From NCBI GenBank assembly GCA_016713665.1, contig JADJOR010000011.1:186001-250000 (forward strand): DNA of 64,000 bases, given 5' to 3'. A program made the translations under genes and the position numbers. Position 1 is the first letter of the stretch. Each line of letters opens with the position of its first letter. Shown piece by piece: positions 8,991-18,272 of the stretch. The DNA comes from Deltaproteobacteria bacterium. Lineage in GTDB: Bacteria > Myxococcota_A > UBA9160 > UBA4427. Below the pieces are notes generated by a model. That model saw nothing but the letters and a program-made list of their open reading frames with translations, was not told the origin of the DNA and did not search any database.

Positions 8991-9021
8991 CCCCTATGCT
9001 CCGAAGATCGGAGGCCGTTTC

Positions 9022-11169
9022 ATGTTCGACCATCTGCGCTCGCCCGTCACCCTCGGCACGCTCCAGCTCCGCAATCGCATCGCGATGGCCGCGATGGGCG
9101 TCGAGATCGCCGGAGAGGACGGCCGCGCGGGCGAGCCGATCATCGCCTATTACGAGGAGCGCGCCCGGGGCGGCGTCGGCCTCGTGATCACCGAAGTCTG
9201 CGCCGTCGCCTACCCCCGCGGCGCCACCGCCCATCGCCAGCTCGCCATCTCGAGCGACGATTACCTGCCCGGCCTCTTCGAGCTGACCGACCGCGTGCAT
9301 CGCCACGGCGCGAAGATCGCGCTCCAGCTCGTCCACCACGGCAAGGTCTCCCGGGTCGACGTGCAGGACGGCCGGCCGGTCCTGATGCCCTCGCTGCCGC
9401 GCTTCAAAGGCGCGAACGACATGGCGAACGATCTGTCGCGGGAGGAGATCGGTCTCCTGATGAAGGCCGCCGGGACCGGCACGCGCAAGCCCGAGATCAA
9501 GGTCGCGGACGAGCAGGACATCGCCTGGGTGATCGACGCCTTCGCGAGCGCGGCGCTGCGTGCGCGGCGCGCGGGCTTCGATGCCGTCGAGCTCCACGCC
9601 GCCCACGGCTATCTCCTCTCGGAATTCCTGTCGCCCGCCTGGAACTTCCGCGAGGATGCCTACGGCGGGAGCCGCGAGAACCGGGCGCGCCTGCTCTGCG
9701 AGGTGATTCGCGCCGCGAAGGCCCGCGCGGGTCGGGACTTCCCGATCTGGGCCCGGATCGATTGCCGCGAGTTCCGAACGCCCGGCGGGATCACCGTCGA
9801 GGACGCCGAGCGGACCGCCGAGCTCGCCGCAGAGGCCGGCGCCGACGCCATTCATGTCTCGGCCTACTCCGACTCGACCTCCGCCGCGGGCTTCACCGAG
9901 GCCCCTCTCGTCCACGCGGAGGCGGGCTACGTCGAGGAGACGGCGCGCATCAAGGCGAGGATCAAGGTGCCCGTGATCGCCGTCGGCCGGATCGAGCCCG
10001 AGCTCGGTGAGCGCCTGATCCGCGAGGGCAAGGCCGATGTGATCGCGATGGCGCGCAAGCTCCTCGCCGATCCGGCGCTGGCCCGGAAGATCGAAGAGGG
10101 TCGCCCGGAGGACATCCGCCCCTGCATCTATTGTTATACGTGCGTGGCGCAGCCCTTCTTCGATCGCCCCGTGCGCTGCGCCGTCAACCCGATGACCGGG
10201 CGCGAGGACCGCCTCGGATCGAGCGAACGCGAGCAGGCCGCTCGGCCGCGGCGCCTGCTGGTCGTCGGCGGCGGGCCGTCGGGCCTCGAGGCCGCGCGGG
10301 TGGCCCGGCTGCGTGGACACGACGTCGTGTTGTGCGAGAAGTCGTCCCAGCTCGGCGGCACGCTGCGCTTCGCGTCCCTCGTCTACGAGCCGAACGAGCG
10401 GCTGCTCGACTGGCTCGAGGGGCAGGTCCGGAAGCTCGGCGTCGAGATCCGGCTCGAGACCGAGGTCACGCCCGAGCTGATCCGGGCGCTCGCCCCCGAC
10501 GAGGTGCTCGTCGCTGCGGGCGCCGCGCGGGAGAAGCCGTCGATTCTCGGCGTCGAGCGCGAGCACGTCTTCGACGGCGACGACCTGCGCGCCCTGCTGA
10601 CGGGCCAGGGCGACGGCTCGGCCGCGAAGAAGCTCTCGCTGGTCGGGCGCCTCGCCGTCCGCGCCGGCCGCGCGACGGGGATCACGGGCAAGCCCTCGCT
10701 CCTGCGCGAGGCATCGAAGGCCTGGATGCCGCTCGGCAAGGAGGTCGTCGTGATCGGCGGCGGCCTCGTCGGCCTCGAGCTCGCGGAGTTCCTGGCCGAG
10801 CGCGGGCGGAGGGTCGTCGTGCTCGAGGCGGGGCCGAAGCTCGGGCTCGAGCTCGCGCATCCGCGGCGCTGGCGGGTGCTCCACGAGCTGCGCGAGCTCG
10901 GGGTCGAGCTCGTGACGAACGCGGTCGTCCGGGAGATCGGCGAACGCGAGGTCGCGTACGAGATCCGAAGCTCGCCCTCCGAGGGCCGACTCGCCTCGGC
11001 CCACGCCGACAACGTGATCCTCGCCGTCGGTCTCGGCGCGAACCCGGCGATCGCGGCGCGCCTCAAAGAGGCCGGGGTGCCGATCCGCGAGATCGGCGAC
11101 GTGACGGGCGTGGGCTATCTCGAGGGTGCGATCCGCGACGGCTTCGAAGCCGCGCTCGCCCTCGGTTAG
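9022..11169 (+). CDS. FadH-like 2,4-dienoyl-CoA reductase / old yellow enzyme with FeS and FAD domains
   Basis: A 715-residue three-domain flavoenzyme. Residues 1-360 form an FMN TIM barrel (ELHAAHGYLLSEFLSPAWN). Cys 368, 371, 374 and 386 form a 4Fe-4S site spaced x2, x2, x11, closer to trimethylamine dehydrogenase than to E. coli FadH, which has x3 in the second gap. Two nucleotide-binding regions follow (LVVGGGPSGLEAA at about 415 and VVIGGGLVGLELAEF at about 575). The usual reaction is NADPH-dependent reduction of dienoyl-CoA or other activated alkenes. The real start is the ATG after GATCGGAGG; upstream reading through the divergent SDR is a shadow. The region around 615-665 is longer than in FadH. 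Confidence 0.9.
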   Translation: MFDHLRSPVTLGTLQLRNRIAMAAMGVEIAGEDGRAGEPIIAYYEERARGGVGLVITEVCAVAYPRGATAHRQLAISSDDYLPGLFELTDRVHRHGAKIALQLVHHGKVSRVDVQDGRPVLMPSLPRFKGANDMANDLSREEIGLLMKAAGTGTRKPEIKVADEQDIAWVIDAFASAALRARRAGFDAVELHAAHGYLLSEFLSPAWNFREDAYGGSRENRARLLCEVIRAAKARAGRDFPIWARIDCREFRTPGGITVEDAERTAELAAEAGADAIHVSAYSDSTSAAGFTEAPLVHAEAGYVEETARIKARIKVPVIAVGRIEPELGERLIREGKADVIAMARKLLADPALARKIEEGRPEDIRPCIYCYTCVAQPFFDRPVRCAVNPMTGREDRLGSSEREQAARPRRLLVVGGGPSGLEAARVARLRGHDVVLCEKSSQLGGTLRFASLVYEPNERLLDWLEGQVRKLGVEIRLETEVTPELIRALAPDEVLVAAGAAREKPSILGVEREHVFDGDDLRALLTGQGDGSAAKKLSLVGRLAVRAGRATGITGKPSLLREASKAWMPLGKEVVVIGGGLVGLELAEFLAERGRRVVVLEAGPKLGLELAHPRRWRVLHELRELGVELVTNAVVREIGEREVAYEIRSSPSEGRLASAHADNVILAVGLGANPAIAARLKEAGVPIREIGDVTGVGYLEGAIRDGFEAALALG

Positions 11170-11186
11170 CTCGGAGGAGACCACGG

Positions 11187-14100
11187 GTGCGATTTCGGGA
11201 AAGCAGGACGGCTCGGAGCTCCGGACTCGCCCGGGCGATCGTGGTCACGCTCTCGACCCTCGTCTTCGTGAACGGCTGTCGCACCGCCCCGCCGAGGCCC
11301 GAGTCCGCCGCGCCCGCCCTCACGTCGCCGCTCCTCTACCACGACGCCCGCCCCCTCACCTTCGCGGGCCGCCGGACGGGCGAAGGCTATTTCAGCGCCG
11401 ACGGCCGCCAGCTCGTCTTCCAGAGCGAGCGCGAGCCGGGCAATCCCTTCTACCAGATCTATCGCATGCGGTTCGCGACCGGCGAGACGACGCGGGTCTC
11501 GCCGGGCATCGGACGGGCGACCTGCGGCTTCTTCCATCCCGACGGCCGGCGCATCCTGTTCGCGTCGACCCACGAGGATCCCGATGCCGAGCTCGCCCAG
11601 GCGATCGAGCTCGAGCAGCGAGAAAAGGGCGAGACCCATCGCTACAGCTGGGACTTCGACCCCCACTACGACCTCTATCTGGCGGAGCCCGACGGCCGCT
11701 GGACGGCCCTCGCGAAGGCCGAGGGCTACGACGCCGAGGGCTCGATCTCCCCGGACGGACGGCTCGTCGTCTTCGCCTCCAATCGCCACGCCTATCACGA
11801 CGCGCTCTCCGCCGCCGACCGCGATCGCCTCGCGAGCGAGCCCGCCTTTTTCGTCGATCTCCATCTGCTCGAGCTCGCGACCGGGCGGGTCCGGCAGCTC
11901 ACGACCGCACGAGGCTATGACGGCGGGCCCTTCTTCTCGGCGGACGGCCGCCGGATCGTCTTCCGCCGCTTCAGCGAGGACGGGGCGCGGGCGGAGATCC
12001 TCACGATCGACGTCGATGGCGAGAACGAGCGCACGCTCACGCAGCTCGGTGCGATGTCCTGGGCGCCCTACTTCCACCCGTCGGGCGACTACGTGATCTT
12101 CGCGACCAATCGCCACGGCTTCGACAACTTCGAGCTCTATCTGGTCGACGCGGACGGGGCGCGAGCGCCGGTGCGCGTGACCGATCGACCGGGCTTCGAC
12201 GGGCTGCCGGTCTTCTCGCCGGCGGGCGACCTGCTCGTCTGGACGAGCAATCGGACGGCGGGCAAGAAGGGCCAGCTCTTCCGTGCGGACTGGGACGACG
12301 CGGCGGCGCGCGCAGCGCTGGGTCTCCCGCCCCGGGCGACCGACCCGGCGACGTCGCAGAGCTCTTCGGCCGCGACCGCTCGAGCCGACGCGCCGACCGC
12401 CGCTCCGCTCCCGCTCGCCGCCAGCGAGCCCGGGATCCGCGCCAACGACTTCCGCAACCACGTCGCCGCGCTGACCGATCCCCGCACCGAAGGCCGCGGC
12501 ACCCGCTCCCCCGGCGAGCGCCTCGCCGCCGACTACGTCGCCCGCACGATGGGCGCGATCGGCCTCGAGCCTGCCGGTGAACGCGGGACGTTCCGACATC
12601 CGTTCGAGTACAGCGCCGGCATCGCCCTCGGCCCGGACAATCGCCTCGCGGCCCAGGCCGAAGCACCCCTCGCTCTCGACGTCGACTGGCGTCCGCTCGC
12701 GTTCTCGAAGAGCGGGGAGCTCCCGGAGGCGCCCGTCGTCTTCGCGGGCTACGGCCTGGTGGCCCCGGCGGAGGGCGCCTTCGCGGCGGTCGACGAGTAT
12801 GCGGGGCTCGACGTCGCGGGGCGCTGGGTGATGGTGCTCCGGGATCTGCCGACGGAGCTCGAGCCGGCGGGACGCCAGGCGCTCCAGCGTTATGCGAGCC
12901 TGCGCCACAAGGCGATGATCGCCCGCGATCGCGGCGCCGTCGGCATCCTGTTCGTGAACGGGCCGCGCAGCGGCTTCCGCGAGCCGATGGCCGCGCTGCG
13001 CTCCGACGCGGCCTTCGCGGGATCGGGCCTCGCGGTCCTCGCGCTGCGCGATGCCGTCGCCGACCGCTGGCTCGCCGCGAGCGGCCGGACCCTCGCGGCG
13101 CTCCAGCAGCGGATCGACGAATCGTGGGCAGCGGCCTCGAAGAAGGCCGACGGCGAGCCCGCGCGCTTCGAGCTGCCAACGCTCCGCGTCGCGGCCCGCG
13201 TCGATCTCGAGACCCTGCGCAGCGAGTCCGCGAACGTCGTCGGCCGGCTCCAGGTCGGGGCGAAGCCGAGCGCGCAGACGATCGTCCTCGGCGCCCATCT
13301 CGACCATCTCGGACGCGGCGAGGGCTCGGGCTCGCTCGCGACCGCGGAGGAAGCGGGCCAGATCCATTTCGGCGCCGACGACAACGCGTCGGGGGTCGCG
13401 GTGCTGCTCGAGATCGCCGAGTCCCTCGCGGCGCGGCGCTCCGCGGGGGAGGACCTCGGGCGGCGCGACTTCGTCTTCGCCGCCTGGTCGGGCGAGGAGC
13501 TCGGGCTGCTCGGCTCCGATCGCTGGGTCGACGAGCACGTGAACCCCCATACCCATGACACGGGCCCCGTCGCCTATCTCAACTTCGACATGGTCGGCCG
13601 CCTCGACGAGGAGCTCGTCCTGCACGGCGCCGGATCGAGTCCCGAGTGGGCCGCGCAGATCGAGCGCGCCGCCCTGCCCGGCAAGCTCGCCCTCGCCCTC
13701 AACGACGACGCCTATCTCCCCACCGACTCGACGAGCTTCTACACCCGCGGCCTCCCGATCCTGTCCGCCTTCACCGGCATCCACCCCGAATATCACACCC
13801 CCCGCGATCGCCCCGAGCTCCTCGATGCGGAGGGCGCCGCCGAGATCGCGGGCCTCTTCGCGCGGCTCGCCGTCGAGCTCTCCCGGGCCGAGGCGCCCCC
13901 GGAGTTCGTGGCCCAGCCCCTGCCCGCGAACCAGCCGAACCGCGGCGGTCTGCGCGTCTTCCTCGGGACGATCCCCGACTACAGCGAGACCGACGTCCGC
14001 GGCGTCCTCCTCTCGGGCGTCAGCCCGGGTGGCCCGGCCGACGCGGCGGGCCTCCAGCGCGGGGATACGATCGTCGAGGTCGATGGCCAGCCGATCGAGA

Positions 14101-14219
14101 ATCTCTACGACTTCACCTACGCCCTCGAGGCCCTCCGGGTCGATGTGACGGCCCGGATCACGGTCCTGCGCGACGGCGAGCCCCGCGTCTACGAGGTGGT
14201 CCCCCGCTCCCGGGATTGA
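11187..14219 (+). CDS. Lipoprotein M28 aminopeptidase with beta-propeller and PDZ domain
   Basis: A 1,010-residue secreted protein. The GTG start lies 6 nt after GGAGGAGA and opens a signal ending in LVFVNGC, a lipobox-like site. Residues about 45-390 are TolB/DPP-like propeller repeats (SADGRQLVF, SPDGRLVVF, SADGRRIVF). Residues about 430-910 hold a peptidase M28 domain with a PA-like insert. Its zinc ligands are visible as GAHLDHLG (H704), GADDNASG (D731/732), SGEELG (E770/771), NFDMVGR and HPEYHTP. A PDZ domain closes the protein (about 925-1005, GGPADAAGLQRGD). It probably trims peptides at the cell envelope. The propeller-M28-PDZ order is uncommon. It starts 17 nt after the FadH-like gene. 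Confidence 0.88.
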   Translation: MRFRESRTARSSGLARAIVVTLSTLVFVNGCRTAPPRPESAAPALTSPLLYHDARPLTFAGRRTGEGYFSADGRQLVFQSEREPGNPFYQIYRMRFATGETTRVSPGIGRATCGFFHPDGRRILFASTHEDPDAELAQAIELEQREKGETHRYSWDFDPHYDLYLAEPDGRWTALAKAEGYDAEGSISPDGRLVVFASNRHAYHDALSAADRDRLASEPAFFVDLHLLELATGRVRQLTTARGYDGGPFFSADGRRIVFRRFSEDGARAEILTIDVDGENERTLTQLGAMSWAPYFHPSGDYVIFATNRHGFDNFELYLVDADGARAPVRVTDRPGFDGLPVFSPAGDLLVWTSNRTAGKKGQLFRADWDDAAARAALGLPPRATDPATSQSSSAATARADAPTAAPLPLAASEPGIRANDFRNHVAALTDPRTEGRGTRSPGERLAADYVARTMGAIGLEPAGERGTFRHPFEYSAGIALGPDNRLAAQAEAPLALDVDWRPLAFSKSGELPEAPVVFAGYGLVAPAEGAFAAVDEYAGLDVAGRWVMVLRDLPTELEPAGRQALQRYASLRHKAMIARDRGAVGILFVNGPRSGFREPMAALRSDAAFAGSGLAVLALRDAVADRWLAASGRTLAALQQRIDESWAAASKKADGEPARFELPTLRVAARVDLETLRSESANVVGRLQVGAKPSAQTIVLGAHLDHLGRGEGSGSLATAEEAGQIHFGADDNASGVAVLLEIAESLAARRSAGEDLGRRDFVFAAWSGEELGLLGSDRWVDEHVNPHTHDTGPVAYLNFDMVGRLDEELVLHGAGSSPEWAAQIERAALPGKLALALNDDAYLPTDSTSFYTRGLPILSAFTGIHPEYHTPRDRPELLDAEGAAEIAGLFARLAVELSRAEAPPEFVAQPLPANQPNRGGLRVFLGTIPDYSETDVRGVLLSGVSPGGPADAAGLQRGDTIVEVDGQPIENLYDFTYALEALRVDVTARITVLRDGEPRVYEVVPRSRD

Positions 14220-14233
14220 GTAGGCTCCGGGCC

Positions 14234-15085
14234 GTGAACAGCGAAATCTCCGACCGCTTCCGCGCGCTGGCGCGCCATCCGGAGGGCCAGGCCGGCCTGG
14301 CCGAAGGTGCCCTCGTTCTCGCGGCCGAGGCGCGCGTCGGGGTCGACATCGACGGGGCGCTGCGCCGACTCGCGGAGCTGGTCGATCGCATCCGACCGCA
14401 GATCGAGCAGACGGCGAGCCCCGCCCGCGCCGTGTCCCACCTGAACCACTGCCTCTTCGAGGTCGAGGGCTTCCGCGGCAATCAGGAGCACTACGACGAC
14501 CTGCGCAACAGCTTTCTCGACCAGGTCCTGGTCCGGCGGCGCGGTCTCCCGATCACCCTCTCGATTCTCTACGTCGAGATCGCCCGCCAGCTCGGCCTCG
14601 AGGCCTACGGCATCGGCTTCCCGGGTCATTTCCTCGCCAAGGTCGTCGGGACCGGCGACGCGATCGGGGAAGGCATGGGCGAGATCATCGTCGACCCCTT
14701 CTTCGGCCGCGTCCTGTCGGTCGACGACTGCATGGAGCGCCTGCGGGCGGCGACGGGGGAGCACGTCCCCTTCGATCCGCAGTGGGTCCGCCCGGCGACG
14801 GCCCGCGAGATCTGGGTCCGGATGCTCAACAACCTGAAGCTGCTCTACCTGCGCCAGGGCGACGGCCTGTCCGCCCTCGGCTGCTTCGACCGGATCCTGA
14901 TGCTCGAGCCGATGGCCGCCCACGAGCTGCGGGACCGAGGGCTCCTGCTCGAGCGCCTCGACTGCATCCACGCCGCCGTCGAGGACCTGTCGGCCTACCT
15001 CGAGCTCTCGAAGCACGGCGAAGACGCGGCGGCGATCCGCCTGCGCCGGGACGCCCTCGCCCGCCGACGCCCGGCTCTCAACTGA
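14234..15085 (+). CDS. SirB1-like transglutaminase-fold / TPR protein
   Basis: A 283-residue protein of the SirB1 family. The N-terminal domain resembles the transglutaminase-like fold (NHCLFEVEGFRGN, then RRRGLPITLSILYVEIARQLG and GIGFPGHFLAKV). The C-terminal part is a short tetratricopeptide region (MLNNLKLLYLRQGD, ELRDRGLLLERL). The Cys-His-Asp triad of true transglutaminases is not clearly kept, and no enzymatic role is established for the family. The start is a GTG 14 nt after the peptidase stop, implying cotranscription. It ends at a hairpin shared with the convergent FG-GAP gene. Confidence 0.85.
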   Translation: MNSEISDRFRALARHPEGQAGLAEGALVLAAEARVGVDIDGALRRLAELVDRIRPQIEQTASPARAVSHLNHCLFEVEGFRGNQEHYDDLRNSFLDQVLVRRRGLPITLSILYVEIARQLGLEAYGIGFPGHFLAKVVGTGDAIGEGMGEIIVDPFFGRVLSVDDCMERLRAATGEHVPFDPQWVRPATAREIWVRMLNNLKLLYLRQGDGLSALGCFDRILMLEPMAAHELRDRGLLLERLDCIHAAVEDLSAYLELSKHGEDAAAIRLRRDALARRRPALN

Positions 15086-15105
15086 GGGCCGCGCTGGAAA
15101 GACAA

Positions 15106-15133
15106 CGGGCGCCCCGGCTTCCCGGGACGCCCG
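15106..15133. terminator. Hairpin between convergent genes
   Basis: CGGGCG (15106-15111) pairs with CGCCCG (15128-15133). After one mismatch a further 5-bp stem closes a CTTC tetraloop. It lies between two converging stop codons, so a bidirectional terminator or mRNA 3'-end stabiliser is likely. No T-tract follows. Confidence 0.55.
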
Positions 15134-15189
15134 CGCCCTCATTCGCACGCAAAGGCACTCGCCTTCATGGCTTCACCATGGCTCGACCA

Positions 15190-16773
15190 TCATTGTGCGG
15201 GTGCGGGGTAGATCGAGAGGCTCGTATCGGCGCTCGTCACGAAGCCGCCATTCGAGCCGATCGGGCGCAGCATGTTCCCGAGGTCGTCGAAGACCTGGAC
15301 CTCGTGGTCGCCGTTGCGCATGAAGCCCACGACCAGCTCGTCAACCCCATCGCCGTCGACGTCGCCCAGAGCCGGCCGCGTAGCGCCGTCTCGCGACTGG
15401 TAGCCCGAGCGACCCGTCGTCATGATCAGCACGCCCGCCGGATCCGTCGGCCAGCCGCCGACCGCGTCCTCGAGGATCGCGATGCGTCCGCGGCTTCCGC
15501 TGCCGAAGCCGACCACGACCTCGTCGAGGCCATCGCCGTCGATATCGCCCATGGCCGGGATGGTGAGTCCGCCGCTCATCGAGCGGGTCGTCGAGGGCTC
15601 GACCGCAAAGGAGGACCTGCCCGTTCGATTGACGGCATGCAGCGCGAAGCCGGCGACCGAGTCGTCGAGGACGACGATCATGCCCGAGCGGACGTTCGAC
15701 ATGCCGACCACCACCTCGCCCTTGCCGTCGCCGTCGATGTCGCCGATGGCGGGAAAGATCGTGCCCTTGAACCGCGAGGGGACCGGGATCTGCATGTAGC
15801 CCTCGGCGTTGCTGCGGGCCGTCGCGAGCGGGGCGAAGTTGGTCGAGACGTCGTCGAAGACCTGCACGACGCCCCGCATCCCCGCGCCGAAGCCCACGAG
15901 GATCTCCGCGCGCCCGTCGCCATCGAGGTCACCACAGGTCGGCAGCGTCCGGCCCGCGGACGAGCGATAGCTCGGCGTTCCCGCCTGGAGCGAGCGAGCG
16001 CCCGTCACCGCACCGTTCTCGAGCGTCAGGATCGAGAGCGTCCCGTTGCTCCCGTCCCCGAATCCGAGCACGAGATCGAGATCGCCATCGTCGTCGAGAT
16101 CGCAGCTCGCCGGCCGCACGTCGCCGCGCGAGGCCAGTGAGTCCATCGAGAGCGAGGCGAGACTCTGGGTCGGCAGCAAGCGCGAGATCGTCGCCGTCGT
16201 GCTCTTGCTCGCGACGCCGAGCGCGAGCGTCGGATCGAGGGTGCCCGGCGGATTCGTCGTCGTACCCCCGGTTCCGCCCGTCGAGCCACCGGTTCCACCG
16301 GTCGAGCCACCGGTTCCGCCCGTCGAGCCGCCGGTTCCGCCGGTAGAGCCACCCGTGCCGCCGGTCGGTGCCGGGATGGCCGCGAGATGGACCTCCGAGG
16401 AGAAGCTCGAGACCGCCCCCGTCGCGCTGTACGCGCGCAGCGCGACGTAGAGATCGACCGAGTCCTCGAGGTCGAGGGCGTAATTGATCGTCCCGCCCGA
16501 GGCCGGCGGCATGCCGAGATCGAACTGGGACACGTAGGTCCCGCTCCGGGTCCCGAGATGCATCGTGTAGCCCGCGACGCCCGTAGTCGGGCTGGGCTGG
16601 AATTGCATCCGGTACTCGCGCAGGGCCGCGGCGGCCGGCGACGCGACGAGCGCCGCGAGCGCACCGGCCACGAACGTGCGTGCGGCGCGCCCGCCGAGGG
16701 AGGACCGCGCCGCAGGGGTCCCGTAATCGGCCAGGAGGAGCGTTTCGTCGAAGCGGGATTTCGCGTGTTCCAT
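15190..16773 (-). CDS. Secreted FG-GAP/VCBS repeat protein with Gly-Ser-Thr linker
   Basis: A 527-residue exported protein. A signal region (about 30-50) ends in ASPAAA-A after an unusually long 29-residue lead. A fibronectin-III-like segment (about 50-135) is followed by a (GGTGGST)n linker (about 137-170). The remainder is a beta-propeller of FG-GAP/VCBS repeats with five calcium-type loops (DDDGDLD, DGDGRAE, DGDGKGE, DGDGLDE, DGDGVDE). Such proteins usually sit on the cell surface or in the matrix. No enzyme motif is visible. It is followed by the convergent hairpin. A shorter start cannot be excluded, because no strong ribosome site decides it. Confidence 0.85.
   Translation of the reverse strand: MEHAKSRFDETLLLADYGTPAARSSLGGRAARTFVAGALAALVASPAAAALREYRMQFQPSPTTGVAGYTMHLGTRSGTYVSQFDLGMPPASGGTINYALDLEDSVDLYVALRAYSATGAVSSFSSEVHLAAIPAPTGGTGGSTGGTGGSTGGTGGSTGGTGGSTGGTGGTTTNPPGTLDPTLALGVASKSTTATISRLLPTQSLASLSMDSLASRGDVRPASCDLDDDGDLDLVLGFGDGSNGTLSILTLENGAVTGARSLQAGTPSYRSSAGRTLPTCGDLDGDGRAEILVGFGAGMRGVVQVFDDVSTNFAPLATARSNAEGYMQIPVPSRFKGTIFPAIGDIDGDGKGEVVVGMSNVRSGMIVVLDDSVAGFALHAVNRTGRSSFAVEPSTTRSMSGGLTIPAMGDIDGDGLDEVVVGFGSGSRGRIAILEDAVGGWPTDPAGVLIMTTGRSGYQSRDGATRPALGDVDGDGVDELVVGFMRNGDHEVQVFDDLGNMLRPIGSNGGFVTSADTSLSIYPAPAQ
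16268..16371. repeat. 21-nt tandem repeat encoding GGTGGST units
   Basis: Four full 21-nt units (from 16268, 16289, 16310 and 16331) and a degraded fifth lie inside the FG-GAP gene. Each encodes seven residues of a flexible linker. Units differ at only a few bases, which suggests recent slippage or duplication. Confidence 0.9.
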
Positions 16774-16888
16774 GGCCGGACTCTTCGGGCCCGGCTCCGG
16801 CAGCGCCGGTGATCGAACTCACCCCGCCTGAAAATCGACACATGACACGAAACTTTTTCGGTGGGCAGGCAGGCGATGCGCGACTCGG

Positions 16889-16906
16889 CGGTGAGTCCGC
16901 TCACCG
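16889..16906. terminator. Stem-loop downstream of the PilZ gene
   Basis: CGGTGAG / CTCACCG, a perfect 7-bp stem with a TCCG loop, lies 77 nt past the PilZ stop on the minus strand and before the FG-GAP gene. It is a candidate terminator without a clear T-run. The rest of 16774-16982 shows only an A/T-rich patch near 16850 that could belong to the FG-GAP promoter. Confidence 0.45.
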
Positions 16907-16982
16907 AAGACGAGCGCCGCAGATGCGGGGCGCGAGCAGGGACACGCGAATGCGGGAGCGATCCGGCGTCCCCGACGCAAAC

Positions 16983-17291
16983 TCACGGCATCGAGACGAC
17001 GGCGGCCACGTCCTCGACGAGGCGGCCGACGGCGGGGTCGAGCTCGGTGAATCGGATGGCGAACGATCGGCCGTCGCACCGCACGACCTCACCGACGAGC
17101 TCGAAGGGCGAGACCGGCTGGATGAAGACGTAGAGCCGGACCTTCGTCCCCGGCTCGGGACAGAACGAAGCCCCCGAGAGCCGTGCGCCCGAGCGCGAGA
17201 GATCGGAGAGGGTCCCGGCCCCTTCGCGCTCGCCGGCCGAGCAGAGCGCATCGAAGCGGGTGCGGAAACGGGGATTGCGTCGGCGATTCAC
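16983..17291 (-). CDS. PilZ-domain protein (c-di-GMP binding)
   Basis: A 102-residue single-domain PilZ protein. Both c-di-GMP contact motifs are present: RxxxR as R4-R8 in RRNPR, and DxSxxG as D30, S32 and G35 in DLSRSGARL. The C-terminal strand VRCDGRSFAIRFTEL fits the PilZ barrel. Stand-alone PilZ proteins act as c-di-GMP adaptors on motility or surface polysaccharide machinery. No direct partner gene is adjacent. A second PilZ-like fragment lies at the far end of the window beside an exopolysaccharide-type barrel. Confidence 0.9.
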   Translation of the reverse strand: MNRRRNPRFRTRFDALCSAGEREGAGTLSDLSRSGARLSGASFCPEPGTKVRLYVFIQPVSPFELVGEVVRCDGRSFAIRFTELDPAVGRLVEDVAAVVSMP

Positions 17292-17481
17292 ACGGGACTC
17301 CGATTCGCTCGGGATGATTTTCCCGACTCGAGGCTCGATCGGTGCAGGCGCGCGCGCGCTTGAGCATCGCGCGCAGAGGTCGGCGACGATGCCGGTCTGC
17401 CACCGCGCCCGACGACGACCCCCGCGCAGGCGATCGGCAAGGCCCAGGCAGCGGACTGCGGGCAGCGCGCTTCGACGAGGC

Positions 17482-17883
17482 TCATCGCCGACGCGGCGGG
17501 CGCCACCACCAGGTCGCGAGGACGGCCAGGCCGAACGCGCTGTACGCGACGGTGAAGACCCATTCGGGCGCGTCGTAATAGAGCAGACGCGAGAGCGCGT
17601 GGCCGATGAAGCTCTCGCCCTCGCCGAGGGTCGGCGCGCCGGCGCCCGTGCGCAGCTCCCGTTCGAGCGCAGTCAGCGGACACACGACGCCGAGCCAGGA
17701 CTCGGCGACGACGACGGCGATCGCCGCGAGATGGGCGAGCCGGAAGCCGAGGCGACGCGTGAAGCGCCACCCGGCGCGATCGCCGAGCCAGACCGCGACG
17801 AGCCCACCGATCACGAACAGGACGAACGCGACGTGGAGGACGAGCACGAGGTCGGCCCAGAGCGCGGGGCCGGCCGGACGCAT
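17482..17883 (-). CDS. DUF2784 membrane protein
   Basis: A 133-residue membrane protein of the DUF2784 family. It has a conserved opening ALWADLVLVLHVAFVLFVI, further hydrophobic segments at about 45-65 and 105-125, and the typical CPLTALEREL motif. The ATG at 17883 matches the family's start; a GTG at 17898 is possible and still clear of the upstream gene. Function is unknown. It follows an ABM monooxygenase gene by about 25 nt, so the two may be cotranscribed. Confidence 0.85.
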   Translation of the reverse strand: MRPAGPALWADLVLVLHVAFVLFVIGGLVAVWLGDRAGWRFTRRLGFRLAHLAAIAVVVAESWLGVVCPLTALERELRTGAGAPTLGEGESFIGHALSRLLYYDAPEWVFTVAYSAFGLAVLATWWWRPPRRR

Positions 17884-17908
17884 CGCCCAGTCGCTCACGG
17901 TCGGACTT

Positions 17909-18226
17909 TCAACCCGGGCTCGCAGTCGCCGCGAGCCCCGCCACCGCCGAATAATGCGAGACCGTCGGAAACGGATCGTAGAAATGATGCAGGAGCGCCT
18001 TCCACTCGAGATAGCGCGGCGAGCCCCGGAATCCCTGCTCGTGGGCCTCGAGGGAGTCCCAACGTACGAGCAGGAGATACTCGCCCGGGCGCTCGAGACA
18101 GCGGTGCAGCTCGTGGGAGCGATGGCCGGGCATCGAAGAGAGAATGGCGCGTGCCGTCGAGAATGCCGCCTCGAAGGCCGCCTCCTGCCCGGCACGAATC
18201 TGGAGCGGAGCGGCTTCGAGGATCAC
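17909..18226 (-). CDS. Antibiotic biosynthesis monooxygenase (ABM)-fold protein
   Basis: A 105-residue dimeric ferredoxin-like ABM-domain protein. The GTG start gives the usual family opening (V/M)ILEAAPLQIRAGQEAAFE; the body has PGHRSHELHRCLERPGEYLLLVRWDSLEAHE and ends with HHFYDPFPTVSHYS. Some relatives are cofactor-free quinone monooxygenases, others merely degrade or bind haem or reactive aromatics, so the reaction is unassigned. It lies between an aldehyde dehydrogenase scar and DUF2784. The FYDPFP motif is typical of a subgroup annotated only as ABM. Confidence 0.85.
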   Translation of the reverse strand: MILEAAPLQIRAGQEAAFEAAFSTARAILSSMPGHRSHELHRCLERPGEYLLLVRWDSLEAHEQGFRGSPRYLEWKALLHHFYDPFPTVSHYSAVAGLAATASPG

Positions 18227-18272
18227 GTTGAACAGCCTTCGCGCGCATCGTGGCTCGCCCCGTAGGCGCCGC

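Noticed and set aside
9022..11169. A possible upstream extension of the FadH-like gene to 8560.
   Set aside because: The extension lies wholly on the antisense of the SDR gene; the ATG at 9022 has a good ribosome site and the usual family start.
16268..16371. Regular repeats that could suggest a CRISPR array.
   Set aside because: Units are contiguous, without spacers, and encode an in-frame Gly/Ser/Thr linker.
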